64,000 nucleotides of DNA from Bacillota bacterium (lineage in GTDB: Bacteria; Bacillota; Clostridia; Lachnospirales; Lachnospiraceae). The notes beneath the pieces are model-generated. The model made no database searches, had not been told where the DNA came from, and worked only from the letters and a program-made list of their open reading frames with translations. The position numbers were made by a program, and so were the translations under genes. Below, piece after piece: positions 43,937 to 52,408 of the stretch. The stretch is from the NCBI GenBank assembly GCA_023413555.1, contig JAEZPG010000030.1, positions 1 to 64,000 of the forward strand. The letters are read 5' to 3'. Within the stretch, counting starts at the first letter, position 1. Each line of letters begins with the position of its first letter.

Positions 43937-44872
43937 ATGAATACCTTATTTTTTAAATATGTGATAGAAGTTGAGCAAACCCGCTCTATCACCAAAGCTG
44001 CTGACAATCTCTTTATGGCCCAGCCTAACCTAAGTAAAGCCATAAAGGAGGTAGAGGATACGATGGGCTTTCCAATCTTTGAGCGTACATCAAAGGGTGT
44101 TATTCCAACATCCAAAGGAAAGAAATTCTTAAAACATGCCCATAACATTATCTCCCAACTGGAACAAATGGAATCCATCGGTTCCAGCAATTCCAAAGAA
44201 CATCAGAGTTTTCGCATCTCCATACCCCGTGGAAGTTACATAGCACATGGCGTTACCGCTTTTGTTGCAGAACTAGACAAGAGCAAAAGCATAAACATAT
44301 GTGTACAGGAGACGAATTCCATGCAAACCATTAGTAATATTGTGGATGGCCCATTTCATCTTGGCATTATTCGCTATCAGACCATATATGAGCAATATTT
44401 TATGGATTTTCTGCATGAAAAGCATCTTCAATCAGAGCCAATCTGGGAATTCGAATATGTGGTAGTAATGAACGAGAACCATCCTCTTGCTGGCAAAAAG
44501 ACAATCGACTTTGATTATTTAAAGGAATACACGGAGATAGTACACGGAGATACTTACATCCCTTATCTATCTGGAAATGGGAAAGCTTTAACCGAGACTT
44601 CACAAGTAAAGAAAAAAATCTATCTCTACGAACGTTGTAATCAGTTTGAACTGCTTTGCAAGATTCCTACTACTTTTATGTGGGTATCTCCTATCCCAGA
44701 GGATTTGTTGCAACGGTACCAATTGGTACAGCGCAAATGTAATATAGCTGGCAATCACCATAAAGATCTCCTAGTCTATTCAAACAATTATAAATTTACC
44801 ACGTTAGACAGAAAGTTTGTGGACAAGTTATATGAAGCAAAGAATGAGGTAGCATTTAATCATTATGAGTAG
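43937..44872 (+). CDS. LysR-family regulator
   Basis: 311 residues. HTH FKYVIEVEQTRSITKAADNLFMAQPNLSKAIKEVEDTMGFPIFERT is typical, followed by a substrate-binding-like domain (residues 90-300). Co-transcribed with rex and lying beside a Rex-boxed dehydrogenase. It likely regulates that gene or the rex operon; the three TATCGATA pairs in this region are candidate sites. The inducer is unknown. Confidence 0.9.
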   Translation: MNTLFFKYVIEVEQTRSITKAADNLFMAQPNLSKAIKEVEDTMGFPIFERTSKGVIPTSKGKKFLKHAHNIISQLEQMESIGSSNSKEHQSFRISIPRGSYIAHGVTAFVAELDKSKSINICVQETNSMQTISNIVDGPFHLGIIRYQTIYEQYFMDFLHEKHLQSEPIWEFEYVVVMNENHPLAGKKTIDFDYLKEYTEIVHGDTYIPYLSGNGKALTETSQVKKKIYLYERCNQFELLCKIPTTFMWVSPIPEDLLQRYQLVQRKCNIAGNHHKDLLVYSNNYKFTTLDRKFVDKLYEAKNEVAFNHYE

Positions 44873-44877
44873 AATTA

Positions 44878-44899
44878 TATCGATATTCCTATATCGATA
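44878..44899. promoter_or_regulatory. Paired TATCGATA site 2
   Basis: TATCGATA at 44878-44885 and 44892-44899, spacer TTCCTA, 14 bases start to start as in the other two sites. It lies 5 bases after the lysR stop. Confidence 0.6.
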
Positions 44900-45130
44900 T
44901 TGGAATACTGACATTCCATTTTTATATTTCTAATACTGTATTTAAGTTACTATACTAATTGTAGCAACGAGGTAATCTTGCAAAAATAACCCAGAGGATT
45001 TTGTATTCTAACGGCATTTTAACCCTAGTAGACTGACGAGATCCAGCATACACGTAAACCACACGTAAGGCAGCTATCATACTTCTTGATGATATCTGCC
45101 TTACCCATTGTTATTATGGTTATATCATTA

Positions 45131-45152
45131 TATCGATATGTGAATATCGATA
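45131..45152. promoter_or_regulatory. Paired TATCGATA site 3
   Basis: TATCGATA at 45131-45138 and 45145-45152, spacer TGTGAA, again 14 bases start to start. It lies about 90 bases before the dehydrogenase start, in a position where an activator could work. Confidence 0.65.
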
Positions 45153-45173
45153 TGTCATGTTTATATTTCCATT

Positions 45174-45191
45174 TTGTTAAAATATTAACTA
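45174..45191 (+). promoter_or_regulatory. Rex box before the alcohol dehydrogenase
   Basis: TTGTTAA-AATA-TTAACTA matches the Rex consensus TTGTTAA-N4-TTAACAA in all but one of the 14 fixed positions. It is 52 bases before the ATG, in the promoter region. Confidence 0.8.
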
Positions 45192-45243
45192 TGATATATC
45201 CATAAAAAAGATAACTTTCAATAAAACATAGGAGGCATTGATA

Positions 45244-46461
45244 ATGGCAAGATTTACATTACCAAGAGATTTATATTATGGCAAAAACGCTTTGGAAGCA
45301 TTAAAGACATTTGAAGGTAAAAAAGCAATTGTTTGTGTTGGTGGCGGAAGCATGAAGAAATATGGTTTCCTAGACAGAGCCGTTGCTTATTTAAAAGAAG
45401 CTGGCATGGAAGTGGAAATATTAGAAGGAATAGAACCGGATCCTTCTGTTGAAACTGTTATGCGTGGTGCTGAAGCAATGGATAAGTTCCAACCAGACTG
45501 GATTGTTGCCATCGGTGGTGGTTCTCCTATCGATGCCGCAAAAGCTATGTGGATTAAATATGAATATCCTGATATTACTTTTGAAGAAATGTGCAAAGTA
45601 TTTGGAATTCCAAAGCTTCGTAGAAAAGCTCATTTCTGTGCAATCTCCTCTACTTCCGGAACTGCTACAGAAGTAACTGCATTCTCAATCATTACAGATT
45701 ATAATAAAGGAATTAAATACCCAATCGCAGACTTTGAAATCACACCAGATGTAGCAATCGTTGATCCAGAATTAGCAGAAACAATGCCTAAGAAATTAGT
45801 TGCTCACACTGGTATGGACGCTATGACACATGCTGTTGAGGCTTATGTATCTACTGCAAACTCTGACTACACTGATCCTTTCGCTTTACATGCAATCAAA
45901 ATGATTCAAAGAGATCTTGTAGGTTCTTATAATGATGATATGACTAAAAGAGACAGTATGCATAATGCACAGTGCTTAGCTGGTATGGCCTTCTCCAATG
46001 CATTACTTGGTATTGTTCACTCTATGGCTCATAAAACCGGTGCAGCTTTTGCAGACTACGGTGCACATATTATCCATGGTGCTGCCAATGCTATGTACCT
46101 TCCAAAGGTAATCGCATTTAATGCCAAAGACAAAACTGCTGCTGAACGTTATGGCGTAATCGCTGACTTTATGGGACTTGGTGGCGACACTACGGAGGAA
46201 AAGGTAGACTTACTTATTAAATACCTTCGTGGAATGAACGATGACCTTAATATTCCTCACTGCATTAAAAACTATGGCGAAGATAGCTTCCCAACAGAAA
46301 ATGGTTTCGTTCCTGAAAATGTCTTCTTAGAAAGACTTCCTGAAATCGCAAAGAATGCCATCGGGGATGCTTGTACCGGCTCTAACCCTCGCATTCCTAC
46401 TCAAGAAGAAATGGAACAGTTATTAAAATGCTGTTACTATGACACCGAAGTAGATTTTTAA
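45244..46461 (+). CDS. Iron-containing alcohol dehydrogenase, AdhE-C/FucO type
   Basis: 405 residues from the ATG at 45244, after AGGAGG; an upstream TTG at 45238 overlaps the spacing and is unlikely. Close to the dehydrogenase half of AdhE: VCVGGGSMKKYG and IVAIGGGSPIDAAKAMW for NAD, and the metal residues Asp192, His196 (TGMDAMTHA), His259 and His278. It reduces acetaldehyde or another aldehyde to alcohol with NADH, restoring NAD+. It is under a Rex box and beside rex and nfnAB, in line with NADH control. Confidence 0.94.
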   Translation: MARFTLPRDLYYGKNALEALKTFEGKKAIVCVGGGSMKKYGFLDRAVAYLKEAGMEVEILEGIEPDPSVETVMRGAEAMDKFQPDWIVAIGGGSPIDAAKAMWIKYEYPDITFEEMCKVFGIPKLRRKAHFCAISSTSGTATEVTAFSIITDYNKGIKYPIADFEITPDVAIVDPELAETMPKKLVAHTGMDAMTHAVEAYVSTANSDYTDPFALHAIKMIQRDLVGSYNDDMTKRDSMHNAQCLAGMAFSNALLGIVHSMAHKTGAAFADYGAHIIHGAANAMYLPKVIAFNAKDKTAAERYGVIADFMGLGGDTTEEKVDLLIKYLRGMNDDLNIPHCIKNYGEDSFPTENGFVPENVFLERLPEIAKNAIGDACTGSNPRIPTQEEMEQLLKCCYYDTEVDF

Positions 46462-46540
46462 TAGACTTAAGAAAATAAAGTTTTTTAATAGATGTTTTAC
46501 AAAACATAAACATTAGTATATACTTATTATAATAAAATAG

Positions 46541-46583
46541 AAAAGAAAGGTGAAGCTTGTCATTCCAGCTTTGCCTTTCTTTT
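46541..46583 (+). terminator. Terminator between the dehydrogenase and nfnA
   Basis: Stem AAAAGAAAGGTGAAGCT / AGCTTTGCCTTTCTTTT with a 9-base loop, ending in TTTT. NfnA starts 47 bases on, so nfnAB may depend on read-through or a weak promoter. Confidence 0.75.
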
Positions 46584-46629
46584 AATATCAAAATGCAACA
46601 GATAAATGAAATGATAAAGGAGACAGAAC

Positions 46630-47484
46630 ATGTACAAGATCTTAAAAAAACAAACTCTGAATCCCACTGTAACTCTGATGGAAATTGAGGCTCCCTTTGT
46701 AGCAAAAAAAGCAGAGCCAGGGCAATTCATCATCCTTCGTGTGGATGAAGATGGAGAACGTATCCCTCTCACAATTGCTGGATATGATCGAGAGAAAGGT
46801 AGTATTACAATCATATTCCAAATTGTTGGTGGTACTACAGAAAAACTGAATCATAAAGAAGAGGGTGACTACCTGCAGGATTTTGTTGGTCCTCTAGGTG
46901 TGGCCACCCATACAGAAGGTAAGAAAAAGGTCTGCATCGTCGGTGGTGGTGTTGGATGTGCCATTGCGATGCCTGTAGCAAGAAAGTTCCATGAGCTAGG
47001 TTGCGAGGTAACCTCCATTATTGGTTTCCGCAATAAAGACCTTTTAATTCTAGAAGATGAGTTTAAGGCTATCTCTAATAAATTATATGTTATGACAGAT
47101 GATGGTTCCTATGGCAGACATGGCAATGTCTGTGTTCCTTTAAATGAAATGTTAGATGCTGGGGAGACTTTTGATGAAGTAATTGCCATTGGTCCAATAA
47201 TTATGATGAAATTTGTTGTAGAAGCTGTCAGACCTACTGGTATTCCTTGTAGCGTATCCATGAATCCTATTATGATTGACGGAACCGGCATGTGTGGTGG
47301 TTGTCGTCTTACTCTTCACCAGGCTGGTAAGAATGTAACAAAGTTTGCTTGCGTAGATGGTCCCGACTTTAATGGTTACGAAGTAGATTTCGATGAAGCG
47401 CTGTCTCGTGGTGCTATGTACCGCGACTTTGAGAAACATGCTTATGAAGAAGCCTGCAATCTTTTCAATAAGGAGGCTAACTAA
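46630..47484 (+). CDS. nfnA: NfnA-like flavoprotein, ferredoxin:NADP reductase small subunit
   Basis: 284 residues. FAD domain (residues 1-100: ERIPLTIAGYD) and NAD domain (CIVGGGVGCAIAMPVARKF), then a [2Fe-2S] site of three Cys around MCGGCRLTL and KFACVDGPDF. It is the alpha subunit of NADH-dependent ferredoxin:NADP+ oxidoreductase, which bifurcates electrons: it uses NADH and reduced ferredoxin to make NADPH. AAAGGAG before the ATG. It runs directly into nfnB. Confidence 0.92.
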   Translation: MYKILKKQTLNPTVTLMEIEAPFVAKKAEPGQFIILRVDEDGERIPLTIAGYDREKGSITIIFQIVGGTTEKLNHKEEGDYLQDFVGPLGVATHTEGKKKVCIVGGGVGCAIAMPVARKFHELGCEVTSIIGFRNKDLLILEDEFKAISNKLYVMTDDGSYGRHGNVCVPLNEMLDAGETFDEVIAIGPIIMMKFVVEAVRPTGIPCSVSMNPIMIDGTGMCGGCRLTLHQAGKNVTKFACVDGPDFNGYEVDFDEALSRGAMYRDFEKHAYEEACNLFNKEAN

Positions 47485-47485
47485 G

Positions 47486-48901
47486 ATGCCAAACATGAAC
47501 CCAAAGAAAAATCCTATGCCATCTCAGGCTCCTGAGGTACGTGCACATAATTTTGATGAAGTAACAACAGGATATACTGAAGAAGTTGCCATTGATGAAG
47601 CTCTTCGTTGTCTTAATTGTAAACATATGCCTTGCGTAAGTGGTTGTCCTGTCAATATACATATTCCTGAGTTCGTCGCTAAGATTAAAGAAGGAGATTT
47701 CGAAGGGGCTTACCAGGTAATCAGCCAGTCTTCCTCTCTGCCGGCTGTTTGTGGTCGTGTATGTCCACAGGAAACTCAGTGTGAAGCAAAATGTGTGCGT
47801 GGTATCAAAGGTGAACCTGTAGGAATCGGACGTTTAGAACGTTTTGTTGCTGACTGGCACAATGCTCACAACACAGAATCTCCCGTAGTTGCTCCTTTAA
47901 ACGGACATAAAGTAGCCGTTGTAGGTTCCGGTCCTTCTGGTCTTACCTGTGCCGGCGACCTAGCTAAGAAAGGCTACAAGGTTACTGTATTTGAAGCTCT
48001 ACATACTGCAGGTGGCGTACTTGTTTATGGAATTCCAGAATTCCGTCTTCCAAAGGCAATCGTGCAAAAGGAAGTTGATAACCTGATTGCTATGGGCGTA
48101 GAGGTTGAAACCAACATGGTAATCGGTAAGACCCTTACGGTAGATGAGATCTTTGAAATGGGTTATGAAGCAGTCTTCATTGGTTCCGGTGCCGGACTTC
48201 CAAACTTTATGGGAATCCCAGGCGAACACTATAAAGGCGTGTATTCTGCCAATGAGTTCTTAACCAGAAGCAACTTAATGAAATCCTACAAGAAAAACCC
48301 TGGTACCCCTATAATGAAAGGGGGTAAGGTTGCCGTTGTAGGTGGCGGTAATGTAGCAATGGATGCTGCTAGAACTGCTCTTCGGCTAGGCGCTGACAAG
48401 GTGTATATTGTATATCGTCGTTCCCTGGAAGAACTACCTGCTCGAAAGGAAGAAGTAGAGCATGCTATGGAAGAGGGCATTGAATTTAGATTACTGAATA
48501 ATCCTGTAGAAATCCTTGGCTATCACAACCCAGACGACAGACGTGATCCGAAGAATGACTGTGTAACTGGAATGAGATGCATTAAAATGGAACTTGGAGA
48601 GCCAGATGAGCGTGGCCGTCGCCGTCCTATTCCAGTGGAAGGCAGTGAGTTTGTATTAGATGTGAACACGGTTATCATCTCCATCGGTACTTCTCCAAAT
48701 CCATTAATCAAGTCTACTACTGAAGGACTTGATGTAAATAAACATGGTGGTATCATTGTAGAGGAAGCTACCGGTGCAACTACAAAAGATGGCGTATATG
48801 CAGGCGGCGATGCTGTAACAGGAGCTGCAACTGTAATCTCTGCCATGGGAGCAGGAAAGTTATCGGCAAAAGCAATCGATGAATATATTACTTCAAAATA
48901 A
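47486..48901 (+). CDS. nfnB: NfnB-like subunit, glutamate synthase small chain family
   Basis: 471 residues from the ATG at 47486, after AAGGAGG; the frame is open back to 47393 but that part overlaps nfnA. The N-terminal Cys clusters CLNCKHMPCVSGCPVN and CGRVCPQETQCEAKC bind two [4Fe-4S]. Two Rossmann domains follow (VVGSGPSGLTCAGDLAKKG; VVGGGNVAMDAARTALRLGA). With NfnA it makes the bifurcating NfnAB enzyme, linking ferredoxin, NADH and NADPH pools. It is not GltD of glutamate synthase, since no gltB is near. Confidence 0.93.
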   Translation: MPNMNPKKNPMPSQAPEVRAHNFDEVTTGYTEEVAIDEALRCLNCKHMPCVSGCPVNIHIPEFVAKIKEGDFEGAYQVISQSSSLPAVCGRVCPQETQCEAKCVRGIKGEPVGIGRLERFVADWHNAHNTESPVVAPLNGHKVAVVGSGPSGLTCAGDLAKKGYKVTVFEALHTAGGVLVYGIPEFRLPKAIVQKEVDNLIAMGVEVETNMVIGKTLTVDEIFEMGYEAVFIGSGAGLPNFMGIPGEHYKGVYSANEFLTRSNLMKSYKKNPGTPIMKGGKVAVVGGGNVAMDAARTALRLGADKVYIVYRRSLEELPARKEEVEHAMEEGIEFRLLNNPVEILGYHNPDDRRDPKNDCVTGMRCIKMELGEPDERGRRRPIPVEGSEFVLDVNTVIISIGTSPNPLIKSTTEGLDVNKHGGIIVEEATGATTKDGVYAGGDAVTGAATVISAMGAGKLSAKAIDEYITSK

Positions 48902-48938
48902 TCAGCACTACTAGCTTATATAGGTATACAACAATAAA

Positions 48939-48979
48939 AGAGCCCGGACGTTACTAGAAATGGTAACAGCTGGGCTCTT
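48939..48979. terminator. Bidirectional terminator between nfnB and the surface protein
   Basis: Stem AGAGCCC with GTTAC / GTAAC and GGGCTCT, A-rich before and T-rich after. Convergent genes on both sides use it. Confidence 0.75.
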
Positions 48980-49007
48980 CCTATATGTTTTACATTTTAT
49001 CCACTAT

Positions 49008-52000
49008 TTATGATTCTCTTTCACTTTGTTTTCTGCACATTTTGATAACTCCAAATGTGGTCAAGACACCACCTGAAATGAACAGGAGTGTAATCCACAA
49101 TAAAACATTACTGGTATCTCCGGTCTTCGGGGAGTCGGTATCTCCGGTCTTCGGGGAGTCGGTATCTCCCGGTTTTGCCGGTTCAATATCTCCCGGTTTT
49201 TCTGGTTCAATATCTCCCGGTTTTGCCGGTTCAATATCTCCTGGCTCTTCCGAGTCTACTGCTTTGACTTCAATAGTAAATTCCACTGATGCTGTACCAC
49301 TTTTGGAATTGATACTTATGATATGTTTTCCGGTAGATAATGTTTCTAGATACTCGGGTTTTAATGTGATAACCGTGCTACCACTCTCCGCAGTATACCT
49401 ATCTTTACTAAGTTCTCTTCCGTCAACAAAAACGCTTATAAGGTCTTCAAGAGCAGCGTCAGAACGGAAAGTTATGCCGTCTTTTCCTCCCTTAGTATAC
49501 TTGCTGTTTGCGCCTTCGATTATAGTCGGAGCTAATTTGGCAATGGATTCGGTTTTAGTTTCACCACAGTTCTTACAGGTGTAGGTGATCACGCCCTCTT
49601 TGGCTGCGGTTGCTGGAGTGGTGACCTTACCCTCATCCCATTCATGATCGTGGGAATCGATAATAGATATATTTACTGAGTCTGTAGAGGTAGTAAGAGA
49701 ATTCTCCACTCCCAACAGGTTAAATACAAAGGTAAGGGTTTGGTTACTATCCTTTTCCAAAGTGTTTAAATATTTCTTACTGATGATTACCGTATCACCA
49801 CTTACGATATAATCGGTGCCACTTGTCAGTGTTATATCACCATTTTTTATTTCACGTAAGGTATTGTCGTTGGTTATCATCGTTACAGTAATATCCGCCT
49901 GTTTCACAATATTTTTATCAAAGGTGGAACTACTCGACGTTACTGTGCTATCACTATACACCACAACACCCTCATTGTTTGTAATCACTTCATTGCCTGC
50001 ATTGTCAGTAACCTTAATATATACTATCTTTTTGCTATTCTCCGTAAGGGACAGGCTATTTTGCCAGTCGGTGATTGCTTGTACATCAGATATAGCAGTG
50101 TCTGCAGCATAATATTGATAGCTTGCAATACCACTTACTGTATCGGTGGCCTGGGCAGTCACTTCTACCTTCTCTTTAAAGAATAAGCCGAAGGTGATGG
50201 TATTTAAGAAAGACGTGAAGCCGTTCTTGTTGTACTGAATTTTAATATCGGTAGGAGGAGTTTTATCTAGCTTATAGTCGATTGTTTTACTCTCAGTAAC
50301 AGTTCCATCGTCCTTTTTTAGATAGAAGATCTGGCTGCTTTCTCCCTCAGTTAAAAGTGTGAGGGAATCCTTCCAATCTTCCCCGTCGCCAGATATCTTG
50401 GTGTAGTCGCCAACTGGTGACAGGATGATATTTTCCTTCTGCCAAAGGGATATGTCTTTACCGTTAGTACTATAGTCATTGTCTATGATATCCACTGTAC
50501 GAATGGTGAGACCTACGGTTACAGTCGGTTTAAAGGTATAATTTGCAGTTGCGTTGCCACCTATATAGATTACATTAAATTTATTCATTGTAGTGTCAAG
50601 GGTATTCACAGTTCCACTGATAGAAGCTGTTGGTTTCGTGAAATCGGTGAGTGTATTGGCACTTTCACCATTTACAAATCCGGCTACCTTGACGGTTAGT
50701 TCTGGGATATCCTGCCCTTTATTGACGACAACATCATCCACTGAAACCGTTAGATCTTTCGTCCTAATGGTAAATGTCCAGCTATCATCGGTCAAATCTG
50801 TAGCAGCATAGTAGTTTTCGTTTGCAGCAACATCGATTTTAACGGTATAAGTTCCAGCATTTACCGGTGCACTGCCAAGAAGATTGCCACTTACATCGTA
50901 ATATTTTACAGTTGGTGTTGCACAGGAAATGCCACTTTTTGCCTTCACAGTTGCTACCTTTTGCGTGCCACTATAGGTAAGGTTGGAGGGAGAGGTAAAG
51001 GTAAAGTCTTCTGCTTTCAAGGTCTCGATGACTTTTGTCCACTTGGCATACAATAACATATCATCATATACTGGGATTGTGGCTGTAAACTCGCTGCCCC
51101 AGTCACCACTATAACTTCCGTACTGAGTAAACCAACCATCGAAACGATACAATTTTCTTGTAGGAGGTGCCGGTAATGTGACAGTCTCACCTATAGAAAC
51201 AAATGAAGATTTAACTAATCCAATAGCGTCCGAATAAAATCTTACCCCTAGAAGTTTATAATCCATCACTGGATAGCCATCTTTGCCGTTTTCCCACAAT
51301 TTTGCTCCTGTGCTTGAATTACGCACCCAAGAATTCAACCGATCCACTAAAGCGCTTTCCTCTTCTGTCTTCTTTTTCATATCAGCTTCCGTCATTATAG
51401 ATATATCAGACTTGCTGTCAGATGTAGCTGTACCAATTGCCTTAGGGTAGCTTGTATTTAAAGTATAACAGGCTACTATTCTGTTATAGTTACATCCGAC
51501 TAAACTACCAACTAGCGATAAATCATATCCATTCGATGATAATGAAGTTACCGTTCCGATATAATAGCAATTTTGAATAGAACTTTCCTCATTTACGCCA
51601 GCCAAACCACCTACATTACTGTTGCCCTCAACCATGCCATCAGAATAACAATTTATTATGGATGACCTATATAAAGAACCGGCCAGACTACCGACTTTAT
51701 CATTTCCCACGATATGTGAATCAACAACTCCGAGATTTCTTATGCCTCCAGAATCTGATAAGTCTCCAAACAATCCTATACAATCACTAACATAAGTTTT
51801 AGTCCGTTTATTGATTTTTACACCACTTACTGTATGTCCTTTTCCATCAAATTCTCCTTCAAAATACTCACTAGAAGCGTAAGATTTTTTTATCCCAATC
51901 GGAATCCAACTATTCGTTTCCGTGATTTTTGTGTTGAAGTCGTCTTTAGAACAATCATAATCTTTTACTAAGCCACAGTCCAAATTGATATCATTGGCAA

Positions 52001-52250
52001 GCTCAACCTTTCGTCCTGAAAAGTTAGTATTAGTATTTACCTGGTTAGCAAACCAGGCAAGTCCCTTTGCTGTTTTAATGATAGTGGTCGTTCCATTTAC
52101 TACATAATCTGTTCCTTCTTGTGCCGAGTTTGCAACCTCTGTCCAATTGTCATAAGTATCTGCTGCAAATGAGATGTTAGAAGGCAAAAACCCTATTACG
52201 ATGCACAGCGTAAGAAGCATTGCAATTACTCTGTTTTTTATATTCACCAT
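49008..52250 (-). CDS. Sortase-anchored surface protein, 1080 residues
   Basis: Signal peptide about 1-29 (LPSNISFAA). Then GLUG-like repeats (about 40-260: GKGHTVSGVKINK, GIRNLGVVDS, NVGGLAGVNE), an InlB-type B-repeat (about 330-400: FDGWFTQYG, LLYAKW), MBG-like domains (about 410-570), Ig-like domains, and a ribbon with Cys pairs CKNCGETKTE. A Pro/Gly/Asp-rich repeat spacer (24-bp units) precedes SPKTG (1040-1044), a hydrophobic helix and KMCRKQ, a sorting signal of the (S/L)PXTG type. Probably an adhesin or polymer-binding protein on the wall. RBS AAAGGAG. Confidence 0.88.
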   Translation of the reverse strand: MVNIKNRVIAMLLTLCIVIGFLPSNISFAADTYDNWTEVANSAQEGTDYVVNGTTTIIKTAKGLAWFANQVNTNTNFSGRKVELANDINLDCGLVKDYDCSKDDFNTKITETNSWIPIGIKKSYASSEYFEGEFDGKGHTVSGVKINKRTKTYVSDCIGLFGDLSDSGGIRNLGVVDSHIVGNDKVGSLAGSLYRSSIINCYSDGMVEGNSNVGGLAGVNEESSIQNCYYIGTVTSLSSNGYDLSLVGSLVGCNYNRIVACYTLNTSYPKAIGTATSDSKSDISIMTEADMKKKTEEESALVDRLNSWVRNSSTGAKLWENGKDGYPVMDYKLLGVRFYSDAIGLVKSSFVSIGETVTLPAPPTRKLYRFDGWFTQYGSYSGDWGSEFTATIPVYDDMLLYAKWTKVIETLKAEDFTFTSPSNLTYSGTQKVATVKAKSGISCATPTVKYYDVSGNLLGSAPVNAGTYTVKIDVAANENYYAATDLTDDSWTFTIRTKDLTVSVDDVVVNKGQDIPELTVKVAGFVNGESANTLTDFTKPTASISGTVNTLDTTMNKFNVIYIGGNATANYTFKPTVTVGLTIRTVDIIDNDYSTNGKDISLWQKENIILSPVGDYTKISGDGEDWKDSLTLLTEGESSQIFYLKKDDGTVTESKTIDYKLDKTPPTDIKIQYNKNGFTSFLNTITFGLFFKEKVEVTAQATDTVSGIASYQYYAADTAISDVQAITDWQNSLSLTENSKKIVYIKVTDNAGNEVITNNEGVVVYSDSTVTSSSSTFDKNIVKQADITVTMITNDNTLREIKNGDITLTSGTDYIVSGDTVIISKKYLNTLEKDSNQTLTFVFNLLGVENSLTTSTDSVNISIIDSHDHEWDEGKVTTPATAAKEGVITYTCKNCGETKTESIAKLAPTIIEGANSKYTKGGKDGITFRSDAALEDLISVFVDGRELSKDRYTAESGSTVITLKPEYLETLSTGKHIISINSKSGTASVEFTIEVKAVDSEEPGDIEPAKPGDIEPEKPGDIEPAKPGDTDSPKTGDTDSPKTGDTSNVLLWITLLFISGGVLTTFGVIKMCRKQSERES
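49117..49260. repeat. Six tandem 24-bp units in the surface protein gene
   Basis: Units start at 49117, 49141, 49165, 49189, 49213 and 49237. The first two are identical and the third to fifth nearly so. They encode the 8-residue block (D/E)xxxPKTGD or EPAKPGDI, a wall-spanning spacer. Copy number can be expected to vary. Confidence 0.9.
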
Positions 52251-52408
52251 AATTCTCCTTTCAATATAAAATTTGAGAATATGATATCATAAAATGAAGA
52301 GTAAATACTATGAACGGAGCGAATTGTCGTTTTTACGGAGTGAACGGTAATATAAATACCTTGTAAACTTGTCATAAGTTGCAGAAGGTATTCTAATTTG
52401 CTTTTCTT

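Larger units (their letters stand above)
44873..45243. other. Regulatory gap between lysR and the alcohol dehydrogenase
   Basis: 371 bases with no gene. It holds two paired TATCGATA sites (44878 and 45131), a hairpin GTAAGGCAG / CTGCCTTAC (about 45065-45102) that may end the rex-lysR transcript, and a Rex box at 45174. No riboswitch was recognised. Confidence 0.7.

Noticed and set aside
45033..45039. CTGACGA, the core box of a hammerhead ribozyme
   Set aside because: No GAAA box or matching stems follow at the right distance.
49117..49260. Regular 24-bp repeats as a possible CRISPR array
   Set aside because: The units are directly adjacent with no spacers and are part of an open reading frame.
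48985..49584. Plus-strand open frame across the surface protein repeats
   Set aside because: It is the shadow of the 24-bp repeats of the minus-strand gene, with no ribosome site and no protein-like pattern.
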